A DNA stretch of 64,000 bases, from NCBI RefSeq assembly GCF_008831285.2, contig NC_045138.2, positions 5,239,205 through 5,303,204 on the forward strand. The letters are read 5' to 3'. The notes beneath the pieces are model-generated. The model was not told where the DNA came from and did no database searches. It saw nothing but the letters and a program-made list of their open reading frames with translations. Shown in pieces: positions 11,667 through 25,483 of this stretch. Origin of the DNA: Nymphaea colorata. Its lineage: Eukaryota; Streptophyta; Magnoliopsida; Nymphaeales; Nymphaeaceae. Position numbers and translations under genes: made by a program. Positions within the stretch are counted from its first letter, which is position 1. Each line of letters opens with the position of its first letter.

Positions 11667-13841
11667 GGAATCAAATCAATCAAGCTGGTCAATTCAGTAA
11701 AATTGGCTATTTTACAATTCAATTGATTCAAACTGTGAATCGGCAAAGGTCTATATAAAATTTACCTATTTTAAACGATAATACCAAAAACATATATGTA
11801 CAATTAAATAGGTAGTGTGGTTGTTAACCTCCTGTTCTGCCAAAATTTGGCTTAACAGTGATTCGGGTAGGATAGGTAACTTCAGTTTGATTCCAATAAT
11901 TTTGCTTTAAAGGCATTGATCCAAAGATATACATGAAAAAAGTTATGAACTTTCCAATAGAATCCTGCTAGGGAGGAGGCCTGAAGTGTACAAGAAGAAA
12001 TAGCAACAAAAACTTACACACACTTTAGACGGTGTTTGATAATATGACACATTGTGTTCTTTGGAACCCAAACTTTCCTGTTCGAATGAGATGTCAAAAA
12101 CAGAAGAGAGTTCTTAAAAGAAAACTCCAAAAGAAAGAAGAATTCAACAATTCTGATTCATAATTGAATTCGGATTTGGTACAGTTTTGTAACTGGGTCC
12201 GATGGATACCAGATTCCAATGGATCTGAAACCCAGCGACATGCAAAAACAACGTTGGCAGATATGGTCTGTCTCCATAGCAGAATGAATGAGCTGTCTTA
12301 CGGCATGATGGTGAGGGTCTCTAGAGAAGGTAGACATGCATACAAGGATTTCTTGCTGGTTTCACACAAATTTAAGTTTTAATAATTTGACGTGGAACAA
12401 CTGATACGAGCAAAGAGGCCACTGACTGAACAAAACTAGCTAAAAGAAGCAAGAAATACTTGGGTAGAATATTTGCCTCAAGTGCAATTGTCCTCGACTA
12501 CTGGGCAGATTGGAGCTCTTCTTACAAGACCACCACAACTACTTTTCTTCCTTGATGTCGGACTATTTGTCTGCACATAGCATCTCCCTCCCCTGTCTCT
12601 CTTCATTAACACAAATAAACAATGCCACAAGTTGAAGAGAAGATGTGGGTGTGTTTTTTATCATTCTAAAAGCAATTCCATTCTCTCCTCTACTTTGCGT
12701 GAGTGTATGGCCAGCAGACAAAAGGTACTCCGTTGCAACAAATTCAAACCAAATTTACAGTATTATCATATTGGGTTTATTAGAAGTTCACATACTTAGA
12801 TTCAAAATTAAGATTTGAATGCTAATGAAAGACAAGTTTATGTGAATGCAATTTTAAATTTACAGTCTGATCTAATCGATATCAGCTTTTACATTAACAT
12901 GATCGAAGTCGGAATCCAACCTTTAATTATACAATGAAATCCAGACCATATTTTCATATGTGAAAGCAGAAATTTTTTTTGTAGCAAGGGCCAAATATAG
13001 TTTCAAAATTTAAGAGGGGCTGAAATAAAAAAAACTTCAAATTATATATATGTAATATATATATATAATATATATATATCAAATCTGTCTAGTGACATTT
13101 TTAAAATCCAAATACATCCAATTTCTTAATCAGACATCAATTTTTTTTTCTTTTTTGTTTCCTTGTCTAATGCAGTCGGATATTGGATCCATCGACAACC
13201 TTAGCTCTACCCTTAAATAGAGATTATTCATCCTCAAAAAAGAAATACCCTCTTTATTCTTGAGAATTCGTCGTCCTTAAAGAATAGGGTGCTTTGAGCT
13301 AATGAGAAAAAATAAAGATACGTTGCTTGTGCCAGTAGTACAGTATAGCCAGGGGAAAAAATTTTACATCCCTTCTGCTCTGAATTAAAATGATAACCAC
13401 TTGTAGCTTTTAAATGCGGTCACCTTAAATACGTTTGGCCTTTCTATAATTAATATCAATGTGTACAAGTACTTTTATAAACAAACACTTCTTGGCCTTT
13501 TTTCCTTTTCTTTTTACCCCAATTTTAAATTTGTTCATGAGGACATACATTTCCTTTTTCTTATACAAAGAATTTCAGCAACTCACAAGAATACATTGGA
13601 AACTTTTCGAACACAAACTCATTTGGACAAGGACATGTTGAAAAATATTATATATAACAAAACTATTTTCTCTTTCTTAATAAATTAAACAAAGTTAGGA
13701 TGATTTAAGTCAACTGCAAGTGTTTATGTGTTTTTTTAATAAAATGTTGTTGATCATGTTAATTAATGTGTAAACACTGAAGGCTTCAGCCTATGAAACA
13801 GAAAAGGTTCCATAACATGATATAACAGCACCTCAACCACT
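11667..13841. other. Non-coding spacer, copy B
   Basis: AT-rich sequence with no supported gene. It matches 38920-41284 closely. A more diverged version of its middle part (about 12590-13230) is present at about 37900-38465. It holds a short (AT)n stretch at 13044-13080, which is much longer in copy C. Short ORFs such as 13459-13641 recur in copy C with changed frames and are unlikely to be coding. Confidence 0.6.
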
Positions 13842-16800
13842 TTAGCCTAGGATGGATAACCTTTCCCCAAGATGGTCTCTGAGTTCGTGCGGCAGATGGA
13901 GTGCTGGACAAAAGTAAATTACCAACTTTTCAAGCTTCAAGAGGCAGGCAATCTGTTCGTTTGCATCCATGGGACATGTTGTTGCTACTGCATCATTTTC
14001 ATTTTGGTGGGTAGTAATGTCCTCCAGAGACTTCAGCTTGGGGAAGTATTGAAGCTCTAGGTATCTCAGTTTTGGGAGGCATTGCCAGTGGCCTCCCAAG
14101 CTGATGTCCTCATAGAAATAGTTTAGGTACAATGTTTCCAGTTGGGAGAGACCCCACACCCACTGAGGCACCCTTTCCAATTAGACCTCATCAACATTCG
14201 TGTCGCTCAAAGACAGAGACTTGAAGGAGGGTAGAAATGTTGATTCCTACGATGGCAATGGCAATGGCAGTAGTACTGCTGAGTCTGGTTCCAACCTTAA
14301 CTCAATGAGGTTAGGCAGTTGCTCAAGGAATTTCCATCCCAATCTTGCACTTAGGCAACAACACACTGACAGACTTTGGAGCTGAGTCACTTGACCGTCA
14401 TCCCCCACCAGCTCCAATAGAGTATCAAGCAAGGCTTCTGTCTGCATCTTTGGACATCCATAAAATTCGCCTCCCTTAACCTTGGCATAGAAGTCAATGT
14501 TGTTTCCCCTATTCCGTCTGCTGGCCTCCCTTCCCAGTTGAGCAATCCTTCCACCATCAACTCCTCAAGTAAAGGAACGTTAACAAGAGCCTTCAAGCCA
14601 TTAGGTCCGTACACCTTCAATGACTTGAGAGCAGGCATGTGATGAGGTATTTGCTCTAGGCTGCAGCATTCCTCCACCTTCAATGACTCCAAGGCAGGCA
14701 TGCTAGCTATTTCACATACTGCTGGGCAATTGATGACATTTAGTACTTTCAACAAGGTAATGCTTATTAGTTTTCCTCATAAATGGCATCTTTCTGGCTT
14801 TAGTGAATGTAGCTTGGTATACTCAGCATTCAAATGCCAAGCTGGCATCTTTCCTTTATAATCACCTATCTCCCAGCACTCCAGCGCAAGTGGAGATTCC
14901 AAGGCCTCCAGCGCACCACTCCATTCAGAAGCACCACACTGTTCGTCATTACTCTCTTCAGAAGTACCACTCTGTTCAGAAACACCTCCAGTAATTCGAA
15001 AGTAGAATTCCAAACTAATTATGCCATGCTTCTCCTTAAGCAATTGCACATTTCTTGCAAAATCAATTGCCTTTCTTGTCACCCCTAACCCTTGTGTCCC
15101 CTTTGTCATCCGTAAATTGGTAAACTTCCCCAGGCCTTCTGCTATAAATTTTAATTCCCACGTCCATTTCATCCCAAGATACCTCAAGTTGCAGAGTTTG
15201 TCCATTTCCTTGGGCAACTCTTCAATTTTACTATAATTTGAATCCAATGTTTGCAAGATACAGAGTCTGCAGATTGAACTGGGCAACCGTCCCACTTTAG
15301 AATTGCTTAGATTGAGATATTTTACAAGTGAAAGGTATTCAATGGACTTTGGCAGCTCATCCATTTCGCACCCCTCAATGACAACACTCTCAACCACTTG
15401 AAATTGGTCAAGTGTTCAATATAAACCTGCAAGTAAGAATTGGAATCAGCCAACAATGTGCACACCTTATTTGCTGTTTCCAATTATGCTTGTGTGCCTC
15501 TGCATTGTGTACACCAAGTAATGACAGATGGCGGGTGTGCTTAGTAGTAGAGGCATGGCCATATTCCCTTCCACCTATATATAAGGCAAGGTCATGCAAA
15601 ATGTGATGCAATTGGATGCTCTTCAAATCAATTTCTTCACTCAAACACCACCTTATCAAATCTTCAATGTATTGGTTTGCTGTTGCTTCAACATCTAGGC
15701 CTTCCTCAATCAATCCCTACTCATTTTCTTGGTGTGCATCATGGACCCACCATCTTAATCACAAGTGGCAACCCACCACACTTCTTTACTAATCCCTCTC
15801 CAACAAATTTGATCTTATGCATCACCAAATCTTCTTCTGTTTAGCCTTCTCTGAGAACCTCCTTCAGAAACAAGTCCCAACTTTGGTGGAAAATAAATTC
15901 TTGTAATTCATGCATATAAAAAGCACCCATCCCCTCCGACACATATTTCTTTCTACTGGTAATCAAAATTTTCCTCCCATTGCACCCACCATCAATGTAC
16001 CCCCTATCTTTTCCTTGCACCATTTTACTTCCCATACATCATGTAGGACCAACAAAATTTTTTCCTTTCAGAGCTCGTTCTGTAATTGTGTGCATAAGTC
16101 AGTCAAGGAACAATCAGTGTTTTCTCCAGAACTCTTGCACACATCCCTTTGTATCAGCCACACCAAATCCTTATGGTTTGAACTTTCCAAAACACAAACC
16201 CACCACCTGCGTTCCCGAACTGTTGTTCAACTTCATTAATACCATGTTAGCAAGAGTCGTTTAACTGATCCCTCCCTTTCCAACAATGGAGATAATAGAA
16301 GCACCACCCTTCTCAGTCTTACTACAAAAGTCATTCGATGAGAGCATTTCTACTAACACCTTTTTATCATTTTCCCTGCCTATGGGCAGTTGTACACCTA
16401 CGTGATGGGTTACCTCTTTGGGGTTGTCATGTTTACCATGAACAGGGTCCTTACCACCCCCTTGTGGTGTTGTTTTGAAACTATCCACCATGTCCCAATC
16501 TTTCTTTATTTTATCAAGCATTTCATTGATTTTCTTCATTTTGTTAACAAGTTGGTAACAAAAAGAAACATCTTCATAATAGGAAGAGGGCGCAGTGGTC
16601 AAAGCCCACTTCCGTAGCTGATCCCTCTTGCTGGCCTCAATTTTGCTTTGATATCCTTTGATGATGTCCTCGGCATCATAAAGAACATCCTTGTGCTCAA
16701 ACTCTAGTTCTCTGTCGCAATCCTTGCTGAAAAAAGACTTGATCAGCATCTTTGATGGCCTTTAGGAAGATTTTCAGGATCCTTTGGAGCTTCTTCAGAT

Positions 16801-16912
16801 CGTCTTTGGCATTCAATAAGTAGTCTTTCATCTCTTTCAACAAATTGGTTGCAGTAGAAATGGCTATTTGCACAGGAGCGTCTATTAATGCCCCCATCTC
16901 CTGCAACCCCAC
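13842..16912 (-). pseudogene. CNL resistance pseudogene, copy B (near full length)
   Basis: Reading from the ATG at 16912: a coiled coil, a frameshift at about 16700-16749 (as in copy A), then NB-ARC. Here the P-loop is destroyed: after GKGGI the sequence reads serine then TAA at 16261-16263 (atcagttaaacg, against atcggtaaaacg in copy A). Other NB-ARC pieces follow, including ILITSR near 15970 and an LHDL near 15590. LRRs run from 15397 to 13842 with IEELPKEMDKLCNLRYLG-type repeats. Further breaks are TGA 14777-14779, a frameshift near 14440 and TAA at about 14181. No intron is evident. The family acts in pathogen recognition; this copy is dead. Confidence 0.9.
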
Positions 16913-19900
16913 TCCCAGTTTCTCGGTAGATTGAAGGGCAGAGGAAGAGAAGTAATTGTAAGAAGGCTGCGAACAAAATAGGCAAAAAACTGCACATAAA
17001 GACCAGGCTGCCGAAAATTTTTCGTTGACTTATAGATTTCCACCTCCCAATGGTCTTCTCCTCAAAAAATTCAAATTGAGCAGGTAGGTCCGTTTGATCA
17101 CCACCACCACCACATTATCCTCTTGCAAGTGGTAGAGCGCTGAAGTAATCAAGTTACGGAAGAAATTCCGTCCTCAATTAGGTCAGCTGTTACTCATTGG
17201 CTTCAGTCCTTTCACCCTGTTTTGTCAATTCCTTACACTGTGTTCTTCTTCTCTTCCAGAATAGCTACATTCATATTGCTGCTTCTTTTCTCTCTCCATT
17301 TCATTATATTTTCTTCATTCACATTAACTTTAATTCCCATCAATCATGGTGTGATCTGTTATAATACGAGAAAACATGAGAAAAATACTCATCGGCACAT
17401 TTTTTATAGGTTGTGTTAAAGAAGAAATTCAATTTCTTAATTTACTTGCTCCTAAATAATTCTGGTAGAAAATCCCCAAAGCCAAGCCTTCTACATCCCC
17501 TAGAGTTCCCCCTTTCGGACTTGTCAGATTTCTTGTTAATCTTTTATTTCATTGATTTTATTATGTAAAAATAATTTACATATATGATCTGCAATCCAAA
17601 TTTATTTAGCATAAAGTTCATATTGGACTCAGTTGCAAAAATACATATTGAGTCCAACAGCCATATCTTGACCTTTATCATAATGTTAAGATTCACATAA
17701 AGTAATATGAGAGAGAGAGAGAGAATGAGAACAGAAGATGATGGTTGAACCAAGTGGACAATTATATACATCTAAACGCAATGTTCAAAACTATTTTTTT
17801 ATATAACAATCTAACCTTTTAGGTATTATCTTAAGAGTATTTTAGTTGTTAATAGTTGAGATTGTAAGTCTGAAGCCTTTGTACCCCATCCCTATTGTCA
17901 TTAACAAACACACACACACACATTACCACTTGGCTAAGGGATAATGCCAAACCTCTTAAATTTATATTAAAAGATATTTTAACTACCCGGGCTTGGACCC
18001 GGCCCACTATTAACAGGTCAAGCCGCACCCGGTACCGGGCGATGATAAGAATGCATGAGGCCTGGCCCATTTTTGCAGCCTCCGTGGCATCGCTTCTGCC
18101 AGACTGCCACTTCCTCCTTCTTCTTTCCTCCACCACTTCACGCTCCGATTGGACAGGCCAAACCCAACATGCTCTTCAACCACCATCCCACCTTCCCCAT
18201 CTTACGAATGTCACCTGATTCAGCCCAATGGGGAACAGTCATTCACATCAGATTCATTCCAATGTAGAACAACCATCCACAAAGAGAGAGAGAGGGAGAG
18301 AGAGAGAGACAGGGTAGACTCGTGATAATGGAATCGATGAGTCCTCAAGCTGAGCAGTAGTTGGGTGGCGTCAAATGGTTTGGTTTTAAAACAAGAGGCA
18401 ACAAATTGGCGATGGCATGGAAGGCACGGCCGCGCAAGCTAGGAGGTGCGATGATGGTGATGCAGCCTGGTGAGATGCCGTCGGTGAAGGAAGAAAACGA
18501 ATACTAAATCGAACTTTCAATTTTTGAAAGTTTGAAACCTTTACAAAGTAAACAGACTTCAAAATGTATTTTAAAATTAAAAATAAAAAAAATTGTTGGG
18601 CTTACCAGGCCAGCGACGAGCTGCATGTAATGTCCGATACCTGGCCCAAAAGTTACCGTGCCGGGTCTGATCATACAGGCCCATGCATATGCTCGACTCC
18701 GTCAAGGTTGGCAATGACTCCTCCTCCTCCTCCCCCCAACCCAACTTTCTATTTTTGTTCCTTTTTTCCTTTTTTTTTTAGGTAGGGGAGGTGATTGCCC
18801 AATGCACTGGATGTGTCAGAAGCTGGAGAATTTTAGTTTTGTTTCTTTACCATTGCCAAGTGCAGCCACTTCAGTTTTGATCTTTTGCATTCATTTTTTC
18901 ATTATGAAATGTCAAAGGTGGTTGTTGGATGATTCAGTTATTTGGACATTGAATATTTGTTGTAGTAAGAATTCTCTAGAAGCAACTTCATGTATGTATT
19001 CACATCTATTTTGAAGTAATGAATTTGAATGCACATTCATTACTCTGAAAAAGTTAGTTGATATGAAAAAAAGAAAAAAGCAGCACTTTAATTAAAAAAA
19101 CTGAATGGGATTTATACTTAGGAAATGACTTTTGATTGGATTCGAATACGGGTTCAGTTTTAACTAAATATCCCATCATATTCTGATTCAGGTTTCCTTT
19201 CTAATTCAATTTCAAATGAATTATCATACACCCAATTTGTACGTTTTGAATATCTGTACATTCTTAACATATCATAATGTGGTTTTGCTTCTTGTAGTTA
19301 AAAGTTGGATTCAGGTGTGGATGTAAATCTAAAATCAAATTTGAATTGTGAATTTAAATCAAATTTGAATGTGGATACGGCATGGATTTTTCTTCCTTAG
19401 TATTGAAATCCAAATTCAAATTCGAATTATGAATATCTGATAAATTTGATATGGTAACATGAGATTTTGTTTGAATAAAATCCTTTAACATTCACGTGTT
19501 ACTGCAATTTATTTTATTTCTTTTTCTCATTAACAAATTGTTTAGAGTCTTGGTACTGAACCACATCAAGAAAGCTCCCTCAAAAATCCTATTGAAGCTA
19601 TCACATAGCTTTGTCGTTCATCAAAAATCCATAAACCTTAATTTTATTGTAGTGTGGCCAACACAAGCTTACATGCTCATTCATTATCAAGTGAGGAAGT
19701 CAAATTCAAGATCGGTACCTTTTATCTAGTCAGGTCCAAGATTAATACATACCTTGCTATTAGTTTTAGACCACTACTTTAGCCACCTTTGAATCCTTCT
19801 TCTCTTTATAAAGCATTTATTTGTCATTATATTAGCAATCCCAAAATACTGATTTTCCTTCAGAAATGCTCCTTCGACGGGATTTGAGTACAAGAGGATC

Positions 19901-20250
19901 AGGGGAGGAGCTTCCTTCATCTACTTCTTCTAGAGTAGACGATTCTTCCTCATTATCTAGGCTTCATCTTATACCTAATGATGGGAGGGGCGTCTTCTCA
20001 TAATTGCCAAGATTAGATAGGATGTCTTCTTTACTATTTACACATGCAAACAAAGATTTTTTGATAGTTTCAAAAGCATTTCAAACTTTTGAAATTAAAG
20101 GCATTGGAGACTTTGCTTAGACTCTTTCTTTATGAGCTTAAGTTATTCTCTGACCTACAACAAATGTAATGATGTTGTTATAATATTTAAATCATTTTCC
20201 AAACTCGTTAATCCTAGTTTCCATCCAGGAAAGAGAATTTAAAAACGCAA
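16913..20250. other. Non-coding spacer, copy B
   Basis: Counterpart of 2309-5685 with many substitutions and indels. It contains a GA run near 17709-17725, another at about 18283-18310, and the AT-rich 'aaatttgaat' motif cluster around 19320-19440. The two extra 30-bp units present in copy A near 5100 are absent. Instead a 56-base segment around 19636-19691 is present, shared with copy C near 43565-43620. No coding region is supported. Confidence 0.6.
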
Positions 20251-20690
20251 AATCTCTCTTTTAATCTCTCTCCAATTTTTCTTTCTCTCTCTCTCTCTGA
20301 TTTCTCTCTTTTTTTAGATCTATCTCTCTAAAATTTCTCTTTTTTCTCTCTCTCGCTCTCTCTTCAGTTCTCTCTCTCCCTTTTTTAAAATCTCTTTCTT
20401 TCTCTCTATTTATTTTACCTCTCTTTTAATCTCTCTTTTTTCTTTTTCTTTTTTTAATATTTATATCTTGGATTTCTCTATTTCTCTCTCCTATTTTTCT
20501 CTCTCTCTCTATGATTTCTCTCTCTTTTTAGATCTCTCTCTCTAAAATTTCTCTTTTTTCTCTGTCTTCAATTCTCTCTCTCCCTTTTTAAAAATCTTTC
20601 TGTCTCTCTCTCTTTCTTTTACCTCTCTTTTAATCTCTCTTTTTTCTTTTTAAACCCCCCCCCTCTTTTTCCCTCTCTCCACCCCCTTTA
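20251..20690. repeat. CT-rich low-complexity tract, copy B
   Basis: Same type and position within the unit as 5686-6130: nearly pure C/T sequence with imperfect internal repeats around 'ttagatctctctctctaaaatttctc'. Length and composition differ slightly from the other two copies. Confidence 0.85.
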
Positions 20691-23600
20691 AACAAATAAT
20701 GGGTAGGACAATGGTTGCGTTAGGCAGCGTGTTGCAGCCATGTCTTCAGTTTGATTCTTGGAGGGTGTTATCCTAATGGTATTGAAAAACAATGTTGATT
20801 TTAAGATTAGGGTTGCCATTATGAGGTCAACTGGACTGGTTCTTGTCTCCTCCCCCACCCACCTTTACTCCCCTCCTTTTAGACTTCTCTCCATTTTACT
20901 CTCTCTTCTAATTTCTCTCTCTTTCTATTTGTATATTAAACAAAAAAAGCTCCCATTTTGCATGCCCCAAAATCATTCGACTTCACCAAGGCCAATACCC
21001 ATGATCCTTATCATTCGGACTACACTTGGATGGCATAAAACTCATTTTTGAAAACCTTTTTTTTTAATACGCATGTTGTGGTATGAATGACTTATCTAAT
21101 TTTCTTTCAAGCATAGAGAATTCTTTCTCTTTTCATTTCTTTCATATTCACCATGCATCCATAACATTCATGGATACCCACAACCACTGCTTTAGGAAAC
21201 CTAAGCAAAACATGATCGAGCCTTAATAATACGGTAATAGAGTTAATAGCGGTGTTTGATTAACAGTAAGAAGGTGAAAATTTGGTATGAGTATCGGGGA
21301 TAGGGGATTCCAGAACAACTACTCAAGCAAGATGATCTTATGAAATTACACAGTCACATGAAAGCTACAGTGGAGGCAGTTCTTACCCACAAGCAAGAAT
21401 TTCCTGCTAGAGATATATTTTCTATGTCAGTCTAGTTTCTTATTAGCTCTTCTTCTCCTATTGATTGTGATGACGTTCTGACATGAGGTACTCATAATTT
21501 CATTAACTTGAGATGAAATGGATATGAAAAAAAAACAGTAGACCATGAGATCCAGGGGTGAAGCCAGCAATTTTTTGTAGGATGGGCTGAACAGTATTTG
21601 CAAAAACTATACAAGGGCTAAACAATATTTTTCAAAAATTTTACATAGGCCAATTTAAAAATTTATTAAAATGTAGGTATCAATTTTTTTTTCCCCAAAA
21701 CATGAAGGGGAGGGGCCATGGCTCCTGCCAGTTCCCCCTCCTTCTGCCCCAGCCTACATCCTTACAATAAGATTATTTGGTAAATGATACTTACTATCAT
21801 GAGTGTCGCTGGTACATTGATGTATCAGCAGGATTGGCTTCCTAGTAATGCGCCATACTTGTGTTCATACATCCAGAATTTGGAATTTAAGACGATGGCG
21901 CAAATATTCACTAATCTTGATTAAATTGTGATGAACAGTCAATAATTTATAGAAAAAAGCTTAGTTAAAAAAACTCTCGGCTGTCTTGTTATCAATCACT
22001 AATTTTTACACGGGCTTTGCTCACCTATTTGTAAAATTGAAAAGAAAGAAGTGGATCAATGGCAAAAACATTAAAAAATTTTAACTGTACAAATTTAAAT
22101 AGATTTAATTTTAGGCCATTGACATTTCCACGATTGCCAAATCCCAACCATGAAAATGCAATCTACATTATTAAATTTTTCAAACCAACAAAGCTGCTTA
22201 TCATGCATATCAAACTTTAGTTTTCTTTTGATTTGGAAACATGGTTTCTACCAAGATAATATTTTCCACAAATCACTTTCTTTTTCATTCATAATAATAT
22301 GGGGAAAATGGAAAAGTGAGTTGTGAACAAGGTTGGCATCGAGAAAAAAGAAAGAAGTGAGAGAAATGTTTGAAAATGGAAATAAATCGGCTTGTTGTTC
22401 ACTCTACGATAATGGAAAGAGAAGGAAAATGAAGGTAGTGCGCTACAGGCATGGTCTATGATTGGTGTTAAATAAATCCGGAAAAATTCCCAATCCACAA
22501 ACTTCTACATCACCTACACTTCCTCTTTCTCACATTTGTCGGATTTCTCATTGTATTATGTAAAAGTTTGGATGCATGATTTTTCTTTTCCAAATCCAAA
22601 ATTTTATTTATCCCATCCAAGTTTCATGATCTGACCATTGACTAGAAGTACAACTTGTTCGTGCCGCGAGGGAATGCCATCGACCTTGCCAAACGTAAGG
22701 CTGAACATCCCTGTTATGAAGAGACAAAGCTGATGATGTCCAGGACTGATATTAATCCAGTTGAGCTGTTTTATTTCAACAAACTCTGTTTGACAGAACC
22801 AAGAGCTCAGAATGGAATGTGAAAGGTCTCTCTAACCATAGCAACAGGGCATGATCAAGTGGCACTAGCCACGCAAAGTTGGCTCAGACCAATTACGTAC
22901 TCATGGTTAGGTTTTGTTATTAGTCTTTTGACCTATTTCATTTCAAGTGGGCTTTTTTTTTTATTTCATTTCGTAGAAGTTAGAGCAAAAGAAGAGAGAA
23001 AAGCTTCACTTTGGATGCTTTCTTGATAAGTGTGTAAAATTTCTGATTTTGACTCCCTAAAGTCTATCGATAGTGGCCCCTCTTTTTTTTTTTCAAGACA
23101 GTCATTCTTTTTTTTTAAGAAATTATTTGTTTTAAAATTTTAATGGTGTCTCAGCATTAATCAGTTTTCTTGCTTTAAAACATTAAAAAAATCAAATACC
23201 AATAATTTAACAAATATGACATAGTGTTATAAGCGAAATTATCGCTATGGTGAGAATATAATATACATGATGGGTATTATTGAATGTCTCAGAATGAGAA
23301 CGTAAGTCAAACTGTTGAGAGATCAGTGAGTCCTTATGGTCTCTTATTTGTCTAATATGTGGCTTATAGCTAGAGTATTTCTAATTTTTCAACAAAACCA
23401 GATTAGCTAAATTTAAATTTGATTCCACCAGTAAAAAAGACAAAGTGACGAGAACATCACTTTCTTTATGAAAAAAGAAGAAGAAGAAAAATTTAGCATA
23501 TTTTTATAATTAAAATTTATTAAAAAATTGCCTCCACCATTTTCTAGGTTGGGCACATCTGATTATGGACCTGATTTTGAACTGTAGCTAGTAAAAAAGC

Positions 23601-23803
23601 ATTGTGCCATTACTAATCAAATTTGTGTTCCTTTATGTTTTATGCCATATTCAGGCCCGAGTCCACTTAGTGTTACGGAGATGCAACCCAATATATTTGG
23701 GATCATATGCTTCTTCGATCCAAATTCAGTTTTGAAAAGTAGAGCCCACATCTGAATCCCAAGTCCTCCCTAAATCCAAACCACTGGCACCCATAGTTGC
23801 GCA
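20691..23803. other. Non-coding spacer, copy B
   Basis: Matches 6131-9283. It includes the repeat module with 'gggtgaagccagcaatttttt' near 21556 and the unrecognised 58-codon open stretch at 22646-22822, identical in sense to the one in copy A. From about 22200 onward it is nearly identical to copy A, whereas the earlier part is visibly diverged. No gene is supported. Confidence 0.55.
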
Positions 23804-24175
23804 TAGGGATGCCTATATATCAGCTTTGGATAGAAAATCTAATCGATCTGTTTCGAAGAAATTGGATATGAAAAAGAAAAAAATATCCTATTAAAAAGGA
23901 GGATTGAATTCAGCTTTAATAATTGGCTTCCAATCAGATTTTCGGATATACATGAACATCCGGTTGGATTTGCATATGGATTTGAATCAGATTTGTTATT
24001 ATGCAAATATCCTATTCAGTTCAAAATGGGTCAATTTCAGTTCAAAATTCGTATTCAGATATGAATATGAAAATTATATTCAAATCAAATAGAATTTCTG
24101 AAATAGGATTCTAGATTTGGATTTAGATATTGCTAAAGGTAAATCCAGTTTGACTATGATCCATTGACATCCCTA
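23804..24175. mobile_element. Foldback/MITE-like element, copy B
   Basis: Counterpart of 9284-9653. TAGGGATG at the left end pairs with GACATCCCTA at the right end, and the interior is rich in self-complementary 'aatccaatt/aattggatt' motifs. In copy C the whole element is missing because the deletion there starts at the base corresponding to about 23784, just before it. Confidence 0.5.
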
Positions 24176-24483
24176 ATTGTGGTTGAAGGGGTGGGTAGCT
24201 TTGTCCTTCCTTCCTTTCTTTCTCCTTTGGCATATGACCAGTAGTGAGGTTAGTGGTTTCTTTTTGTGAAAGAGGCCTTAAAGATAGTTGGGTCTGCCAC
24301 ATGTTTTCATCATTTTTTTCTTTTTCCTCTTCTCCCTTACATGCTTTGTTCAGAACATTGGCAGAAACACATGGTGGCTGGTGTGGGCCAGCTGCGACAC
24401 CAACCCATTAAAATTTTCATTGAAGCAATGAATACATTCCACATTTATACAAAGAATTATAACTTACACAAACACCATCTTTT

Positions 24484-25414
24484 AGTGCATTTTATTTTTG
24501 CTCAAAGAAAGTGTGTCAAACGACTATAGCTTATGTAAGCAACATAATGTAAGATGTCACTCGTCATTCAAATTCTCTAACCATTATTGACACGCAATGT
24601 GCACTCGATTACGGCTCTCTATAAGGTAGCAAACCATGTTCATAATAATGTTGAAAGGACATGTTGCACCACTTAAAGGTGAAGGGGTGCAAATACTCAA
24701 AAACGTGTAAAAAATAAACATGGTCTTTCATAAAAATGGTTTTTAGTGGTGAGCATTAACAAATAAGTGTCGGATATAATGCCCGTCAAAAACGTGAAGA
24801 AAGAATGCATTCTATCTATACACAAATAAAATAAAAGTACCAAATAACTATGGCTTAGGCAAGTGTCATAGTTTAATGCATTCCATTTATATAGAAAGAA
24901 AAAAGTATCAAACATTTATAGCTTACGCAAATAGCATATTTTTAAGAGATTGAAACTTATTAAAATTCTTTAACCATTATAGACACGCAATATACACTTG
25001 GATGCAGCTCTTTATAAGCTAGCAAACCATGTTCATAATATTGTTGAAACGGCAAGTAGCACCACTTAAAGGTGAAGGCGTGCAATTACTCAAATACTTG
25101 TAAAAAATAAACATGGTCTTTCATAAAAATGGTTTTTAGTGGTGAGCATTAACAAATAAGTGTCGGATTATAATGCATATCAAAAACTTGAAGAAAGAAT
25201 GCATTCTATCTATAAAATAAAAGTGCCAAATAATTATGGCTTGGCCAAGTGTCATAGTTTAATGCTTTCTATTTATATACAAAGAAAAAAGCATTAAACA
25301 TTTATAGGTTATGCAAACACCATATTTTAATAGATTGAACCTAATTAAAATTCTCAAACCATTATAGACACGCAATCCACACTCGGATGCAGCTCTATAT
25401 AAATTAGCAAACCA
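24484..25414 (+). promoter_or_regulatory. Threefold tandem promoter repeat upstream of terpene synthase, copy B
   Basis: Units at about 24484-24875, 24876-25260 and 25261-25414 (partial) repeat the same block. Each has a TATA-like box followed by 'agcaaacca': ctctataagg near 24618, tttataagct at 25011 and tatataaatt at 25396. The last lies 88 bases before the ATG at 25484, leaving a leader of about 55 bases with 'attcaacaacaaacacacac', typical of plant 5' leaders. The upstream boxes could act as extra promoters or be remnants. Confidence 0.7.
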
Positions 25415-25483
25415 ATCCTGAGCTAAGTCATCCGAGAGGCAGTGAAAGCATTCAGCATTCAACAACAAACACACACTGTTCTA

